Of a stretch of DNA of 64,000 bases, positions 30,001 to 42,689 are shown piece after piece. Under the pieces are notes generated by a model. That model was not told the DNA's origin. It was given only the letters and a program-made list of their open reading frames with translations, and did not search any database. The position numbers and the translations under genes were made by a program. Source of the stretch: Amblyomma americanum (Eukaryota > Arthropoda > Arachnida > Ixodida > Ixodidae); NCBI RefSeq assembly GCF_052857255.1, contig NC_135505.1, positions 59,439,149 to 59,503,148 on the forward strand. Reading direction: 5' to 3'. Every line of letters begins with the position of its first letter. Positions within the stretch are counted from its first letter, which is position 1.

Positions 30001-31060
30001 TTGCTGAGACTTTTCCATGGCAAGTCATGGTCATGCCACCTGGGAAGCAAGAAAATAAAGCAGAGGCTTTTGCAAGAGAACTATTGGCCTCGATGTTTCA
30101 ATGACATAAAGAGTTATGTAAGGTCGTGGGACACATGCCAGCGGGGCGGAAAGGTGCGAGATAAGAAAGTGGAAAGCACCGATGTTTTAGTACCGATCAT
30201 TGCTGAGCCCTTTCACCGGCTGGTGACAGTTGTAGTCGAGCCACTTTCCGTGTCAGAGTCATGGTGTCGTTATATACTCATCATGTTATTCCCTGCAATG
30301 AAGTTTCCAGAGGCTGTCGCGCTGCGCGAGGTGGCGTCAGAGAGTGTTCTGAATTCAATTCATTGTTATCAGTTTTTTCCTGAGTTACATTTTCTTCCGA
30401 GATCCAAAGCGATCAGGGCAGGGTATTCACCCGTGCCCACACCACCTCATTTCTGGACGGTGCGGCATTAAGATAGTACACAGCTCAATCCATCATTCGC
30501 AGTGCAACAGCGTAGAAAGGTGGCATTCTGTTCTAAAGCGCGTACTTAGGGGACTGTGCTATGAAAACAAGCGCGACTTGGACGCATGCCTACGTGCGGC
30601 ATTTTTCCTTTTCGATCAGTGCCGCATTAATCCACTGGATATAGCCCTGCCGAATTTGCGTACTGCGCTCACCTCTGCGAATGGTACGCAAAGCCTGCGA
30701 AGGGCGTGGAGAGGACCCGACGGTAGTAGAGTTCGTTTTGACTTTTGACTCCACTGGATCCTCTGCATAACACTAATGGAGGCCAGCATGAAGTCAACCC
30801 AGGCTCGTTCTAAGGTCTACTATTATCGGACAGCCCTCCAACGGGAGCTTTGTATCGGTGACAAGGTAATGTTGCTGAGAGCTCCAGGGCAGAATAGGCT
30901 CGAAGTGCAGTGCGAATGCCCGGCTGAAGTATTTGCAAAGCTCTCTAACACCGACTACGTGGTGAAAACCGCGGCAAGGCATTAAGAAGCGCACATTTAC
31001 TATTGCAATCTAATGAAGCCTTACGTACAGAAAGAGGAAGCGGTAAATCTAACGCTGAAC
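30001..31060 (+). pseudogene. Integrase remnant (zinc domain, core start, C-terminus)
   Basis: 30001-30150: LLRLFHGKSWSCHLGSKKIK, LLQENYWPRCF and RSWDTCQRGGK give the HHCC zinc domain (second histidine seen in CHLG). 30180-30330: PIIAEPFHRLVTVVVEPLSV and YILIMLFPAMKFPEAVALRE are the start of the catalytic core, where the first Asp after the RL-V segment has been replaced. 30600-30760 reads a late core piece. 30776-31060: LCIGDKVMLLRAPGQNRLEV, LSNTDYVVKTAARH and CNLMKPYVQ are a gypsy integrase C-terminal domain. The core is interrupted by stops. Confidence 0.75.
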
Positions 31061-31072
31061 CCTCCTGAGTAG

Positions 31073-31990
31073 ATGGAAGACAAACTTATTTGTAGCAGCG
31101 CGCGTGAGCTCCTCACGAGGACTGAGCGCAGGGGAAAACTAAAAGAACCACAGTTGCCTGATCTCGGTGAACTGATAGCAGAGTTTGATGACTGCTTCGT
31201 AGACAGGGCGGGCAAAACTGATATGATTGAGCATGATATTGGGCGAACTTCCGACGAAACAGTGCGATCAGGGTGCTATCGGCTCTCTCCAAGGCAGAGA
31301 GATATCCTTGATAACGAGGTAAAGCGCACGCTGGAATTACAGTTGTAGGAGAAATAAAGCACTCCAATAAAGAATGCGCTTCGCCAATGATCTTGGTGGA
31401 AGCTCCGGGTAAAGACCAAGGGCCTGTAGTAGATTACCAGATCCTAAATTATGTCACCAAGGATCAAGTTTATCCTATCCTCAGTGTCGAGGAGAGAGTG
31501 GAACAGATCAGTCGAGCTGCCTAAGTAACAACGCTTGACCTTACTCGAGGATACTGGCAAGTGCCGCTCACTGAGCACCAGCAGATATACAACTTTCGTC
31601 ACTCTAACGTTAAGCTATCAACCAAAAATCGTGAGCTTCGGGCTCAGAAATCCTCCATTTTGTTCTTCGCGTCTGATGGACCGGGGTCTAAAGGACTGTG
31701 AAGCATTTACGGTGCCCGACTTAGACCACATTGTTGTCTTGTAAGATTCAAGGGCGGAGCATTTATTGCAGCTGCCAGCAGTGCTAAGTCGTTTTGCGTC
31801 AAGCTGTAAAGGCCGAGGAATGTTGCCTTGCAAGTACAACCATGGGCGAGTCCGGTATCATATGCGAGTCGACAGTCGTTACCTCGCGAATCTCACTGCT
31901 CAGCGATTTAACGCGATTGTTTGGCCATAGTCTGGCCTGTCGAGAAATTCCACATCTTCATGTACGGTACGTTCTTCTTCATTCAGACTG
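31073..31990 (+). pseudogene. Reverse transcriptase remnant following integrase
   Basis: 31073-31345 reads LPDLGELIAEFDDCFVDRAG, IEHDIGRTSDETVRSGCYRL and PRQRDILDNEVKRTLEL, the region just before RT fingers. 31390-31570 reads MILVEAPGKDQGPVVDYQIL, KDQVYPILSVEERVEQ and TTLDLTRGYWQVPL. 31640-31745 reads SFGLRNPPFCSSRLMDRGLK and VPDLDHIVVL, where the catalytic Y-L-D-D box is D-L-D-H and therefore dead. 31790-31870 reads RQAVKAEECCLAS. Confidence 0.78.
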
Positions 31991-32040
31991 ACCAACCCTT
32001 GCAATATTTGAAAAGGGAAAGCACTATCCAGTGTGTTTGC

Positions 32041-33879
32041 AATGGTGACCGGTGCAAACACTTGGCGTAGTGTTTGTGGGCTGTTTTTCTTCTTATTTCG
32101 TTCTCCGGGTGTGTGTTGTTCAGTGCGCACATGTTCCCCTTTATGGTACAGATGTGTTTGCAGGTTGTGTCTGATGTTTTTATGGTTTTTATTCTTTCTT
32201 TAGCTAGGTGTATAATGTTGCACCTGATGTTTCATCTGTGCGCGTTTCCATATGCCTCCATGTGTAAATTGCCTTCGGTGACTTCGGCATCGTTTAAATT
32301 GTCTGTTTACCACATGAGCATAAGTGTTGCGCGCACCAACGACAGTTTCTCTCTATGAAAAAAAAGCTTTTCCAAGGGGTGCATATGTCAGGTGCACAAA
32401 AGGTCCTCGGAGGATTTGTGAACGCAGTGCGTCAAAAGTGGTGCGTCGGACAGCGGAGCGCTGCGTGTGTCAGACCAGCGTTGCGCCTGTGCGCGTGCGA
32501 AATGTGTGTGCGAGGCGACGGCGACAAAGCGCGCAGCGAGCACGAGGAGCGGAGAGCTGACGTGTCAGAAAACTGAGGTGTAAAGGAAGACAGCGCAGCG
32601 CAGATCGGGTCATTAAGCGTGGAGGTGGCAGCACGCCTAATACATCATTCTGTAGATTCATAATTTGATTCTGTGTCGCATGCATATTTTTGCCTGCCTT
32701 GATAGTGAATGTTAACGAAAAAAACCGACTTCTTTCGTCCCGCATACGCTTCCAGCAAGGGCATCTGAAGAAGCTCATTAAGTTCTGTAACAGCCTGCGC
32801 GGGTAACTTGTGAACATGAACGATGCGAGAAACTCTAAGTGTATTGGCCAACGTTGTCACTGTGGACAGCCTTTCTCTTTCATCACCTTATATCAGCCAT
32901 TATCAAAAGTCACGAGTTTTAGCCCTGCATTTACGAGCAACTAACTGACTTGTAAAGCGCTCTCACAATTTTTAGCGTTTTTTTCAGAATTCGTTTTCTA
33001 ACGACTACAATAAAAGCATGCTCGTACCAAACACTAAGAAAGATGTCTAGAAAAACAAAACTGGCTGACGATAACGCTTTTCAGTAATGTGATTTTTAGG
33101 CGCAGCTGCTGTGGTAGTTGAACCGCGGGCGACCGCATACGGAACACGCAGTGCCCAACGGAAGCGGCACTGCGTTTTTGCTTGGGCAGCCCACATTGGT
33201 ACCCCGCCGCTGGGCCTCTCCTCGGGCGAAGGGACGACGGCGCGCGCACTCCGGCGTTATCTATTAGCGGGTTGAGGGTGCGGCGCTCTCTTAGTGGCCG
33301 CCACTGTATCCTCCTTCTCCTCTTAACTCATCGCAAGCTCCTTCGCTATCAACGTACTTTTTATCTTCCGCTGCGCACCTCATTCGCTGTCTTTAATCCT
33401 TCGCTGTGCTGCTGCTCGCTGGGCCGATTACGTCGAACGCGACAGCGAAGGACGCCACTCAAACCATGAATGGGCGCTTCAGCGCTGCGTTTTGAAAGTC
33501 CACAACTCCTCAAGAATTTTCTTGTCCGTGCATCAAAACACGCGATAAAGAACTTCAATTGCTATGAAACAATGTGGTTACTGTAGAACGCCAACACGCT
33601 CTAACATGGGAACTGCTGCAGTAGGAGTAAACTGGTTGCAATAAGACCTGCCAAATGGCTACTGTCTCCGCAGTTCTTACTTCAGTCCCAGCACGCAGTT
33701 CTTACTTCAGTCCAAGTAAAATGCAAACCTTTCGCTCTGTTACAAAAAACTCCATTAGCAAGGCGCGCTACTAAAATCTTCCATCAGAAAAGGTGACAAA
33801 GCGCAAGCCGGAGAAACAAAAATAGGGTGGGGCAGCCAAAAAAGAATGTAAACCAATAGGCCCTGCCTGTGCCACTTAA
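32041..33879. other. Unassigned stretch
   Basis: 32041-32340 may be the untranslated 3' part of the preceding element. The remainder shows no coding domain; 33180-33470 is GC-rich. Confidence 0.4.
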
Positions 33880-35118
33880 TGAATGAAATGAAATGAATAA
33901 ATGAAAAGGCCCGAAGGCAATGTTGTGCTTTTGCCCCCCGTAGGTGGGAAAACTAAAAAAATGAGGCGGGGGGGGGGGGGGGGGGGAATGCTACTAAGCG
34001 AGCCACAGCCGGGGGAGCGGGCCCGGGGAGACTCCCCTGATCTCCCCTGGGACGTAGCGGATAGGGTGGGACATAGGTTGTGGGAATGGGAATGGGGGAA
34101 GGGTTATGGGTAATGGGATGGGAACTGGGGACAGCGAGACATTGACCTTCATTTTATCATTGCTCGACTCCTGTCTGGCCAGGACAGGGAGGGCGTCGCT
34201 GTTGACCAATGGTGCGGCTCCACTCACGGGATGCCCGACCACCCAACGACGCAACAATTCCGAGCCGGAGACAGAAGATCCTAACCCGGGGAAGCTGCCT
34301 CGGGCCCCTCCACGACTTTAGGGGTCCGGTTCGGACTTGCGAAACGCTGCCCAGCTACTAACCGTCAATTGCTTTTCGCGGATTTTCAGACTCCGGAAGT
34401 ATGTGTGGTGGATCCAGCCAATGGAATTAGCCTCCCGGGGTACCACTTGTGCTTCTTGCACTTATTTCCTCCCCTAGCTTGCTCCACACCTACTGAGGAG
34501 GGAGTGTTCAGGGCCTGGCTGACCAGGCCACAAGCCAAGAACATGGCCGAGAGTGAGATAACCCGGGCGTACTCCACCGCTACTCCACAACATCGACGGT
34601 TTTCGCATCGGTCGTACTAAGGTCCCCCGTACCTCGGCGTCCCGCGTTCTGGCCTCACGGCCCCGCGGTCAGCCATCCCTGGCTGCTACCCCGAGGACAT
34701 CGCTCCCAAGGAGCCCTTCTGCTGGAAACCCCCGCGCGGACCTGGCCTCTCCGTGACCAGAAACCGACGCGCCAGCCGGTAGCCACGCACGCCCCCGCGT
34801 GCAGAGGCCTTTTGATTTTCGAGCACTTTTCGAGCCCAATTCCGTGAGTCCAACCTGGTTATAAAACCAGGCCTGCCTCCGCACAGGCATCGGACCTCAC
34901 GTGCGCGACTGGCCCATTCAGTCGCTTGGGAGTCGCTGCCACTCCCATTGGGTTTTGCATCCCCAGAGGACGGGCCCCGGCCAGCCCATCTCCACCGCTG
35001 GCGTTGCACCGGAACAAAGCCTAGTAGCCGAAACTACACCGGCCCGTATCCGGTGGAAGGGGGGGCCACGAGCAGGCCGCACAGTCGGATTTCCCCCCCG
35101 ACCGGAGAAACAATAAAG
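33880..35118 (+). repeat. GC-rich block with internal TATA box and AATAAA
   Basis: Opens with AATGAAATGAAATGAATAAA-like short repeats, then a 19-G run (33968-33986) and about 1.1 kb of GC-rich DNA unlike the AT-rich flanks. TATAAAA at about 34860 lies within an imperfect palindrome of CCTGG and CCAGG; AATAAA at 35112 marks the right end. Open frames on both strands (e.g. 34369-34620 +) give no domain I recognise. Possible LTR, 5' part of a LINE, or unknown repeat. Confidence 0.45.
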
Positions 35119-36494
35119 ATCATACATTCATATCCCTGGTGCAAAGATAGGCACACAGTAAATCCACCGCAAATGAATATGCATTTTTGCAAATTACGCT
35201 GTCTAGCTGTCTTATGACATTAATTAAATGTAGACCGAAATGAAAGAAAAATTACGCGAACGCTACTTCAATGTTCTGCATTTAATTAAACAAACAAAGA
35301 ATGCATGTGGTCACCTTTCCATGAGAAGTTTTGTGAGCTATTCTATAGTTAAAATTGATAGACTCCACTCTTTTCATGTAAAGTGTTGAATATGACCAAT
35401 AGCAAATTCTGCAGTAATAGAAACCTATGTATTCTGCATGCATGTGCAACACTGCATATTATTTTTTCATTATAATGCATGTTGTAAGCTCACTTTCATT
35501 TGGCTAACGAGTGAGAAATAAAAGTTTTTGTCGATACTTGTTTTTAAAGCCTAAAAATGCATTAAATATAGGCTGTGGTCCCTGGCTTCTTTTTCTACTT
35601 CCTAAACTTACCACGAATACGAAAATTGCGATGGTTTCCCATAACGCTAAGAAACTTTCCCTTAAAACTTTTATTTGTTGCTTGTTTCTTTAGTTGGCAT
35701 CAAAATGAGTGCAATAGCTGAGTCGTGAAATAAGCAAGGCATTGAGAATTAGTAGCGCAATGCCGAGCATATAATATATTGCCTAGATATAAGCAGTTAG
35801 TAATAAGAGGGAATTTATAACAGCAAATATAAATGTGCTTTCTGAGAAAAAAATTGATTGAACCAGTACCGACCTGTCTATCATTCTTTTATCACGCTCG
35901 GTCAACTTCAAGCAGCGAAAACGTTTTTCTTGTTTTCTTGTTCATTGCTTAGATGATAGCAAGTAGACCCCTCTATAGAGGCAAGGTAGGTTGACAGAGA
36001 TTAGTGGTAAAAAACTACCTATAAAAAGTTCAATTTGAGCCGAATAAGTTATGCCTTGCTCGCACTTTTGTCATTTTTAGTGCATCTAGTTGTGCCCTTG
36101 AGATTGGGTTCAGTAAAAGAAAAAAAAATGTCATATAAAGGCGTAACTGTCTGAAAGGTCGTTTCCGTATTGTCGCCTAGAGCAGTGATGGACAACTCGC
36201 TCGTCTTTCCGCTCTATCATGAAAGGTATGATACTGTGGTGGTGGACTCAGAGTGACGAAGTGCCCTATTATTATGAGAACATTTAGAAGCAGGGGACAC
36301 AAAATGAGCCAGGTCCTCCAGCAGTAACGTCGTCGTCGTCACGCGGCGATCGCTATCCCTCTAAAGAAGCGCCGTCTCAGTGCTCAACTGAGAGCGAAAA
36401 CACGCAGTGGAAGACCACACATGGGCCCAGCACCTACTGCTGGCCGGTGTAAAATGCAGTTCGAAATGAGGAAAGGGGCTGGGGATAATCGCGC
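35119..36494. other. Unassigned AT-rich stretch
   Basis: No coding domain. 36240-36490 may be the noncoding 3' end of the adjacent gypsy element. Confidence 0.5.
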
Positions 36495-39060
36495 CTAATA
36501 CGGCTTAAGTCGTGCTACATGCACAATGTCAGGGCGGAGGAAACGACGTGATGACGGTAGCGTTCCGTCGAGCAGGACCTCGCAGTTAATTTCACCGATG
36601 CGGCAAAGAACCGTATACGGGCCGAAGTAGCACTTCATGAATTTGTCTGAGAGGCCTCGATGGCGTACCGGCGTCGACACCCAGACCTTGAACCGAAGAT
36701 AAAAATATACGTCACGTCGGCTGACGTATGTAAGCGAACTACTTTTCAAGCGCGAAATGATTTTGCGGCTGGCAAAGGTGACACAAACGTTGTCGAGCAC
36801 AAGATTACGATGCGCTTATCTTTTACGTTTGCCGGTAAAGAAAAAGCATGTATCGACAAGTGTCGGTGTAAAGGATCGAATGATCCGCGGGGTCATTAGG
36901 GCCATTTGCCCGGTTTCGGCGCCTCCCCGCGGCAGCCCCCCGTTAAACCCGCCCCCCCTCTTCGGTGACGGGTGGCAGCAGAGCGCGCTGAACAGGAGCG
37001 CCCGTCTTGGAGTCAAGCACCCCAGCACATCGACGGCCGCGCGCTTTTGTCCTCGCACTGCTTCACGCCGGAAGCCCCCTCGTCTTGACAGACACCGGAC
37101 GCGACGCTACCTTGCGAAGGGCATCTCGTGGGAAGATCTTGAAAAGTAGCAGTCTTGTCAAGGAGGGGAGCAATGGGAATGACGGATGGACCGCGGCGGC
37201 CAGATTTAAAAAAAAACCCAACGAACAAGTATCGGTGTTGAAGCTAAGCCGCGTATGCTCACGAAAACGCTAATCCCCCTGGGAAAGTCTGGACCGAGCG
37301 GACAGTCGCACAGAGCGGAAGCACCCCGCCGCAGTCCGATGACAGCTCTAATTGCGGAATGATGCCAGGTTTGACGAGCTTCGACGAAACCGATTGCACG
37401 TTAGGGCACGGCTGTGTGGTTGTTTTTGCTTTTCTCCTTCTGAAGGAGAGAGCTGGAGTAATACTGTGAAAGTATGGGGCGTGGCGCATAAACCTGGTGG
37501 GCCAATCATTACCAGGGTCCATTCCCGGAATTTCATTTTTTATAGCACTTTTGATGTTCTTTTCGTGCTGTGTATTTTAAGGAGAGGGTTTAGAACCTTG
37601 CCGAAACTTGGAAGGCCTGCCATGCAATTTGTTAACCAATCATGTGTTAGTTTGTTGTGATTCGGTGATGCAAGGGAGGGACCAGGCTCCTAGGTCTTTA
37701 AAACCCGGCCCCGGAGCCTGGAAAAGGCTTCTGATCTAGATTTAGACCCCTTGCATCTTCAGCGATGCCAAGGAGGGATGATTTTTCCTTAGCCGGTTTC
37801 ATGTAACCATGCATGCTGTTTATTCTGTTGTAGATATGTGAATTTCTGTATTAAGTTTCAGTTTCCTTCCTTAAGTCAAGTGTTGCCTGATCTCGTCTGT
37901 TATACCGTCTCGGACGGTGGGGCACCTCTTGGGGAGCCCGAAGAAGAAACGACCCTTAATTGTCGGTGTGTTGGTGTTGAACGCGGAGTGTAGCAAGTTG
38001 TGGGGCTTCATCCGCGCGATCGCAGACTAGTCGGGCATCATCGGCTACGTCGACAGGCGGCTCGTGTGGCATCAGCGTCAAGCATCCTGGTGACCCGTCT
38101 ACCATGCACAGCGATGTTGTACGCGAATGCAAAGTAGGGCAGTACTTCGTCCCAGCTGTGATGGGCGACGTCCACCTACATGGCGGTCATGTCAGCTATC
38201 GTCTTGTTCAGCATCTCCTTCAGCCCATTGGTTTGCGGATGGTGCACTGTAGTTAAACGGTGGCTGTTGCAGCTTAGGCGGAGGATTTCCTATTTGAGTG
38301 GTGCCAGGAACGGGCCACCTCTGTCAGTGATCAGAATGGCAGGGGCATCGTGATACAGTACAATGAACTCAATAAAAAATGGGGCTGCCTCAACTGCCGT
38401 CACCGACTGAAGTGCTCGAGACTCGGCGAATCGTGTTACGTAGTCCGTAGCAATGATAATGTGCCTGTTAACCCGAATGCAACGTTGGAAATGGGCCGGG
38501 AAGATCCATTTCAATTGTGTGGAACGAACCAGTCTCTTGGTAGGGGTCGATTGAGTGGAGAAGACCAGCTGGTCGTGTTGGCGATGTTTTCCGGCCTTGG
38601 GCCTCTTGACAAGTTCCTATGTACTGACGGACGTACATGGCAAGTTATGGCCAGTAGTATCTTTCTCGAATACGTGAGTGTTCGGCTGTAGCCAAGGTGA
38701 CCAGCTGTTGGATCGTCGTGGCAAGCTTCGGCGACCTCGGTGCGCATGTCTTCCGGCACAAAAAGGAGCCACGACACTTGCCTATTGTGAAAGTTCTGCT
38801 TCTACAATACACTGCGCATAATACTGAACGTCGACAAAATAGGCGGAAAAACGCGGGGCACCGCCTGTTCATGGCCTTCCTGTTGCGTCATAAACTGCCC
38901 TGTCTGAACATCATTGCGTCCCCATGCAGTCATATCTTCCGTCTGCAATGCCCCAAGGAAGCCGTCCCCGTCGTCGTCATTGCCTCCTGGCGCCGGCTCC
39001 ACGTGGGCCCGTGCCAAGTAGTCAGCATCATGAGTTCGAGACCGAATGTGCCCATCTTTA
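36495..39060 (-). mobile_element. Ty3/gypsy integrase region, interrupted
   Basis: Read right to left. 38960-38820: linker with FLGALQTEDMTAWGRNDVQT. 38777-38640: integrase zinc domain (VPEDMRTEVAEACHDDPTAG and HLGYSRTL, then IRERYYWP in the adjacent frame). 38514-38290: core with HIIIATDYVTRFAESRALQS (first catalytic Asp) and AILITDRGGPFLAPL (second Asp). 38240-38130: HHPQTNGLKEMLNKTIADM and SWDEVLPYFAFAYNIAVHG. 38090-37970: LMPHEPPVDVADDARL and ATLRVQHQHTD. The protein then resumes at 36860, beyond a 1.1-kb insertion, and ends with VWVSTPVRHRGLSDKFMKC, YFGPYTVLCRIGEINCEVLL and RPDIVHVARLKPY (stop about 36497). Frameshifts make it inactive. Confidence 0.85.
36867..37961. mobile_element. LTR-like insertion in the gypsy integrase (about 1.1 kb)
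   Basis: The string TGTCGGTGT occurs at 36861-36869 and again at 37961-37969, and the integrase frame reads cleanly across if everything between is removed. Net insertion is 1,100 bp including the duplication, whose exact length (probably 4-6 bp) is blurred because the element seems to start with TGT as well. The insert begins TGTAAAGGATCGAATGATCC and has no coding domain, fitting a solo LTR or a non-autonomous element. Confidence 0.75.
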
Positions 39061-42000
39061 CTTCCTTACCATGAAATATACTGAATCAGATCTCTTTTTT
39101 TTACTGGAACCGCAGCATATCTGGTTTAGGGCGCGTCATTACGAGAATATTTTTTTTCTGCAATTCGTCTCAGTCTTTTGTTTTCTGCAGCAGTAGGAGT
39201 TTAACGAAAATTTATTTCTCTAGGTTGAAAATTATTAGAATCTCTCAATCTATAGTAATGATTTGTCTTAGAAAGCATGATTTTGTGTTGCAATGAATGT
39301 TATGCTTAATATCAGCTGCAGCGCCAAAATATGGTAGGAATTCAGATCATGAAGCGCGTGAACAGGGCTATGGTTTTAATATATGCAATTATCTGTGGAC
39401 ACAAAGAAAAAACACAGCACCATAATTCACACTTTCATTCACACAGCGTGATGACGAACAGGGACAAGTGAGGAGGCACCACAAAGCGTTTTGTGGGATC
39501 TTCCCTCTTGTCACTGTTCATCTTCGGCGCGTGTGAATTAATGAAAGAATGAATTACTAGCTCACCCACCGACTGATTTTAACCACTTAATGCAAGCGGG
39601 GTGCTGTATGTGAGGGGCATTTGGATTACTATTAAGCAGAAGGCTCACTTGGTTTACTGCAGTGGCATTGCGAGTCATATTGTGTGTGTGGTACATGCTT
39701 GCACCACTGAGCTAAATTTAATGGCACAATTTGCTAGTGCTCTTCGCGCTGTGAATAGTAAAGTGTATTTCACTGAAATGTATAATTTTGTTCTGTTGTT
39801 CTTCACGTATTTTGGCTGCACAGCTTGTGGCGCATCTAGTGCGCCTGTCTCATTTTCAGGAGCGCTTCGTCAGGTGGCACCCACATGCTGTTTTGCACGT
39901 TTCGGTAAGCGCTCGCGGGGATCTCTTAATTTTGCTCACGATATAATATCCAAACTTAGAGCATCTCTATAAAGCCAATGTACAGTACTAAACAGACAAT
40001 GTACAGTAGTAAACACTAAACCAAAGCACGCCAGAGCCGGTATCAGACGACTGGGGTACACCAGAAAACGCCACTCCGGAACACACTAAAACACACCACA
40101 CTACGCCACATCAAAACCCTTGTCTGAAAAGCCGGTTTGGGGTAAACAACAGAAAAGGGCTGGTTTTTTTTTTTTACTGGTATGGAGCGTGCGACGAATA
40201 TTTTTGTCATACACGTGGAAGCCTCTGCTCTAAATGAAATCGTTTTCGAAGCGTCCTTTTGTACAATATGCAAGGAATTTCCGAAGCATACTGCGTGAAA
40301 AAAACGTGCGAGTATTGCGTCGCTGCTGCTACCGGCAAAAGTGTTTATCTCAGTTTCAAAATCTATGGCGTCCAGAGCACGGGTGGGCAAAGCAATCAGA
40401 ACTTTATTTTCGTAGTATTTTTGTGCCTGTTGCACCGTATTCATGCGTTTAGCTTCTATGGAGTGTCAACCTCAGCTTTTGTCCGATACTTATTCAGTTA
40501 ATTTGTTCTCACCTCAATATTTCACTTTAAGCGGCGCAATACGTAATTCACAATGAGCCAAGAAGATATCTGTGTGTTTTATTGTCTTGAAGCCACTAAA
40601 ACCATTGCGCCGTGAGAAGCTCGTACTAAATTAACGCAATAGAGATAACGTATTGGGTAGGAAGATTCTTGAAAGTGCTCATGCTTTCCGCGTCTTTTAC
40701 CCATGGTTTTCTCTCCATTTCATTCTTGATGCAATATCCGTACCAGCAAGTCTGGACTAGCGCTTCTGGTTCAGTTCCACCGCGCGCCACGTGGCTTTAA
40801 ACATTCAATTATAGCTCTCTCACATAGTTCTTGAAGTAATAAATGAAATGAAAATACCGAATGACTGCCACTGAAGCAGCTAGGCACGGCGGCACTTGCG
40901 GATAGCTTTCCTGAATTCCTGGTGGTGGATAATCATGCATTCGCATGTTGTCAAGCCCAATCCGCTCATTTCCAATCTTCCGTAAGGATTCCTCGTACGG
41001 CACTTATACATTCCGCATATGTTATGTTGCGTACGTACGAGCCATACGGAAAGCGTACAAAATTATGGGAATCTCGGCATTATGCTCAGTAGGCTTTCTT
41101 CTTGTTGGCCGAGATTACAGAAAACTCGGCACTCGTACTGCCTACTGTCTCGAAGGAAGTGAACCACAGTATCGTATTGAGAACAGTATACCTGCTCTTC
41201 AGAAATGGTAAAATTAAAGATAATTTGCTAATTTGCCCAGCTGGTGGCTGAGTTTGAAACATTCAGGTGCGTGGATTATCTCTGCTGGAAGCAGTAAAAT
41301 ATATTTCGTCGAAAGTGCACTGAAAATTCCCGTAAAAACAGTAATCGAGACAGCAATTGCCCCTGAGTAGATGCGCATATTAACAATGAATGGGGCTACT
41401 CACAGTTAAAAAAGTTAATGCTTACCAGAAAATAAAAACACGCTCCAGGTAGAGTTTTTTGCCACCACAAAATTTCTATTGAGATATATTGCAAAAATTC
41501 ACGAAATGGTGGGAAAAAAAGAATAAATGGATATGTTGCTTTGTTCATCGTCCCGAAACTTTAAATTGTTTATGCTAAAACATCAAAATGTGACATTTTA
41601 TAAGATGTGCGTATATGCTAGCCCACGAAAACTCGCGGGCCCTTTAGTATCGTGTTTCTTTCCTACCTCTAATAAATTATACCAAAAAATTATTTTCTGC
41701 TGCAGCTGGTCGCAACAGAGGAAAAAAAAATTCAAAAGTGGCTGCTTATTTCTGTTCACGAGTGAATCTCCTGTGCTAATTTTGTGGACTATAAAAGCGT
41801 GACTCCGTACCCTAACTCTTTTTTTTTTTGCATCGCGTTCTCAATATCTTGGTTCGCAGAATTGCAATACATGAAAGAATTGAAGGATTTGGGTATGAGC
41901 AGGCTAAATGTTGTTGTTCTGTTCAAAGAAGTGTAATACTACTGTTAGCGAAAGCTAACCAATGCTACCAACGTTACTGCGGCTTCGAATGAGTACAGTC

Positions 42001-42689
42001 GACCACACACTTGTCTAGAGCGGTCAAACTACGCTCTGTGTAGTGCTTTTATGAGAACAACCGCTGCCTGGCGGGTAAGATGTATCTTTTAATGGCATGA
42101 TGAGTTAAACCCGACACATGGCAGCATGTTTGCATGATACTGACTTGTTCGGAGCCCTAGGCCACTCGTAAATGCTACTCGTATACTGCCCGGTGCACCG
42201 TTTGGCCGCTCTAGACGGTGTGTGGACGACTGTACATGGCATTGTTTCTCCTGAGTGCAGGGTTTTGCCGCCATGTCAAACGGCGCTCTTTGGAAATTAA
42301 AACTGAAGGAGAACCCTAACAAAATAAGGAAAAAAACGCCGCGCAAAAAAAAGACAAATAGTGAAAAACACTGACACAAATATCGCAACTCCCAACAATG
42401 GTTTATTCCACCAAGGAAGGGTGGTTCTTTTACCGTCGTGTCACACTTGTATCATTAGCACTTTGCACAAGAGAAGTATATCACCCAGAAAAGCAAGTTC
42501 CTATGGCAACAGTGCGATTGAAAGGCTACTTACATAGTCATTTTCCGAAAGTGCAATACAGTAAGCTTAAAGTATTTCATGTGGTAGTCGATTTTTGTGC
42601 AATTTTAAAATCACAAATTTTTTGCAGAGGTATGATGCAAAAATTCAGGTGGCCACTTTGTTGACTTAAAGTGCAGTGAGGCGAAATGC
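39061..42689. other. Long unassigned AT-rich stretch
   Basis: Only short open frames (e.g. 39601-39972 + and 40043-40444 -), none with a domain I recognise. No RNA gene seen. Confidence 0.5.

Larger units (their letters stand above)
28060..32040 (+). mobile_element. Gypsy-class element with integrase before RT (Gmr1-like order)
   Basis: In strand order: gag (28160-29245), protease (29270-29600), integrase zinc domain and core (30000-30470), integrase C-terminus (30776-31060), RT N-terminus (31073-31340), RT core (31390-31840). All parts are on the plus strand in one run of about 4 kb. Standard Ty3/gypsy order puts integrase last. The integrase-before-RT order is known from the Gmr1 group. 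All frames are broken by stops and small shifts, and no RNase H or LTR pair was recognised. Confidence 0.78.

Noticed and set aside
36816..37273. Open frames in the GC-rich start of the 1.1-kb insert
   Set aside because: Low-complexity frames on both strands, no domain, lying within an LTR-like insertion.
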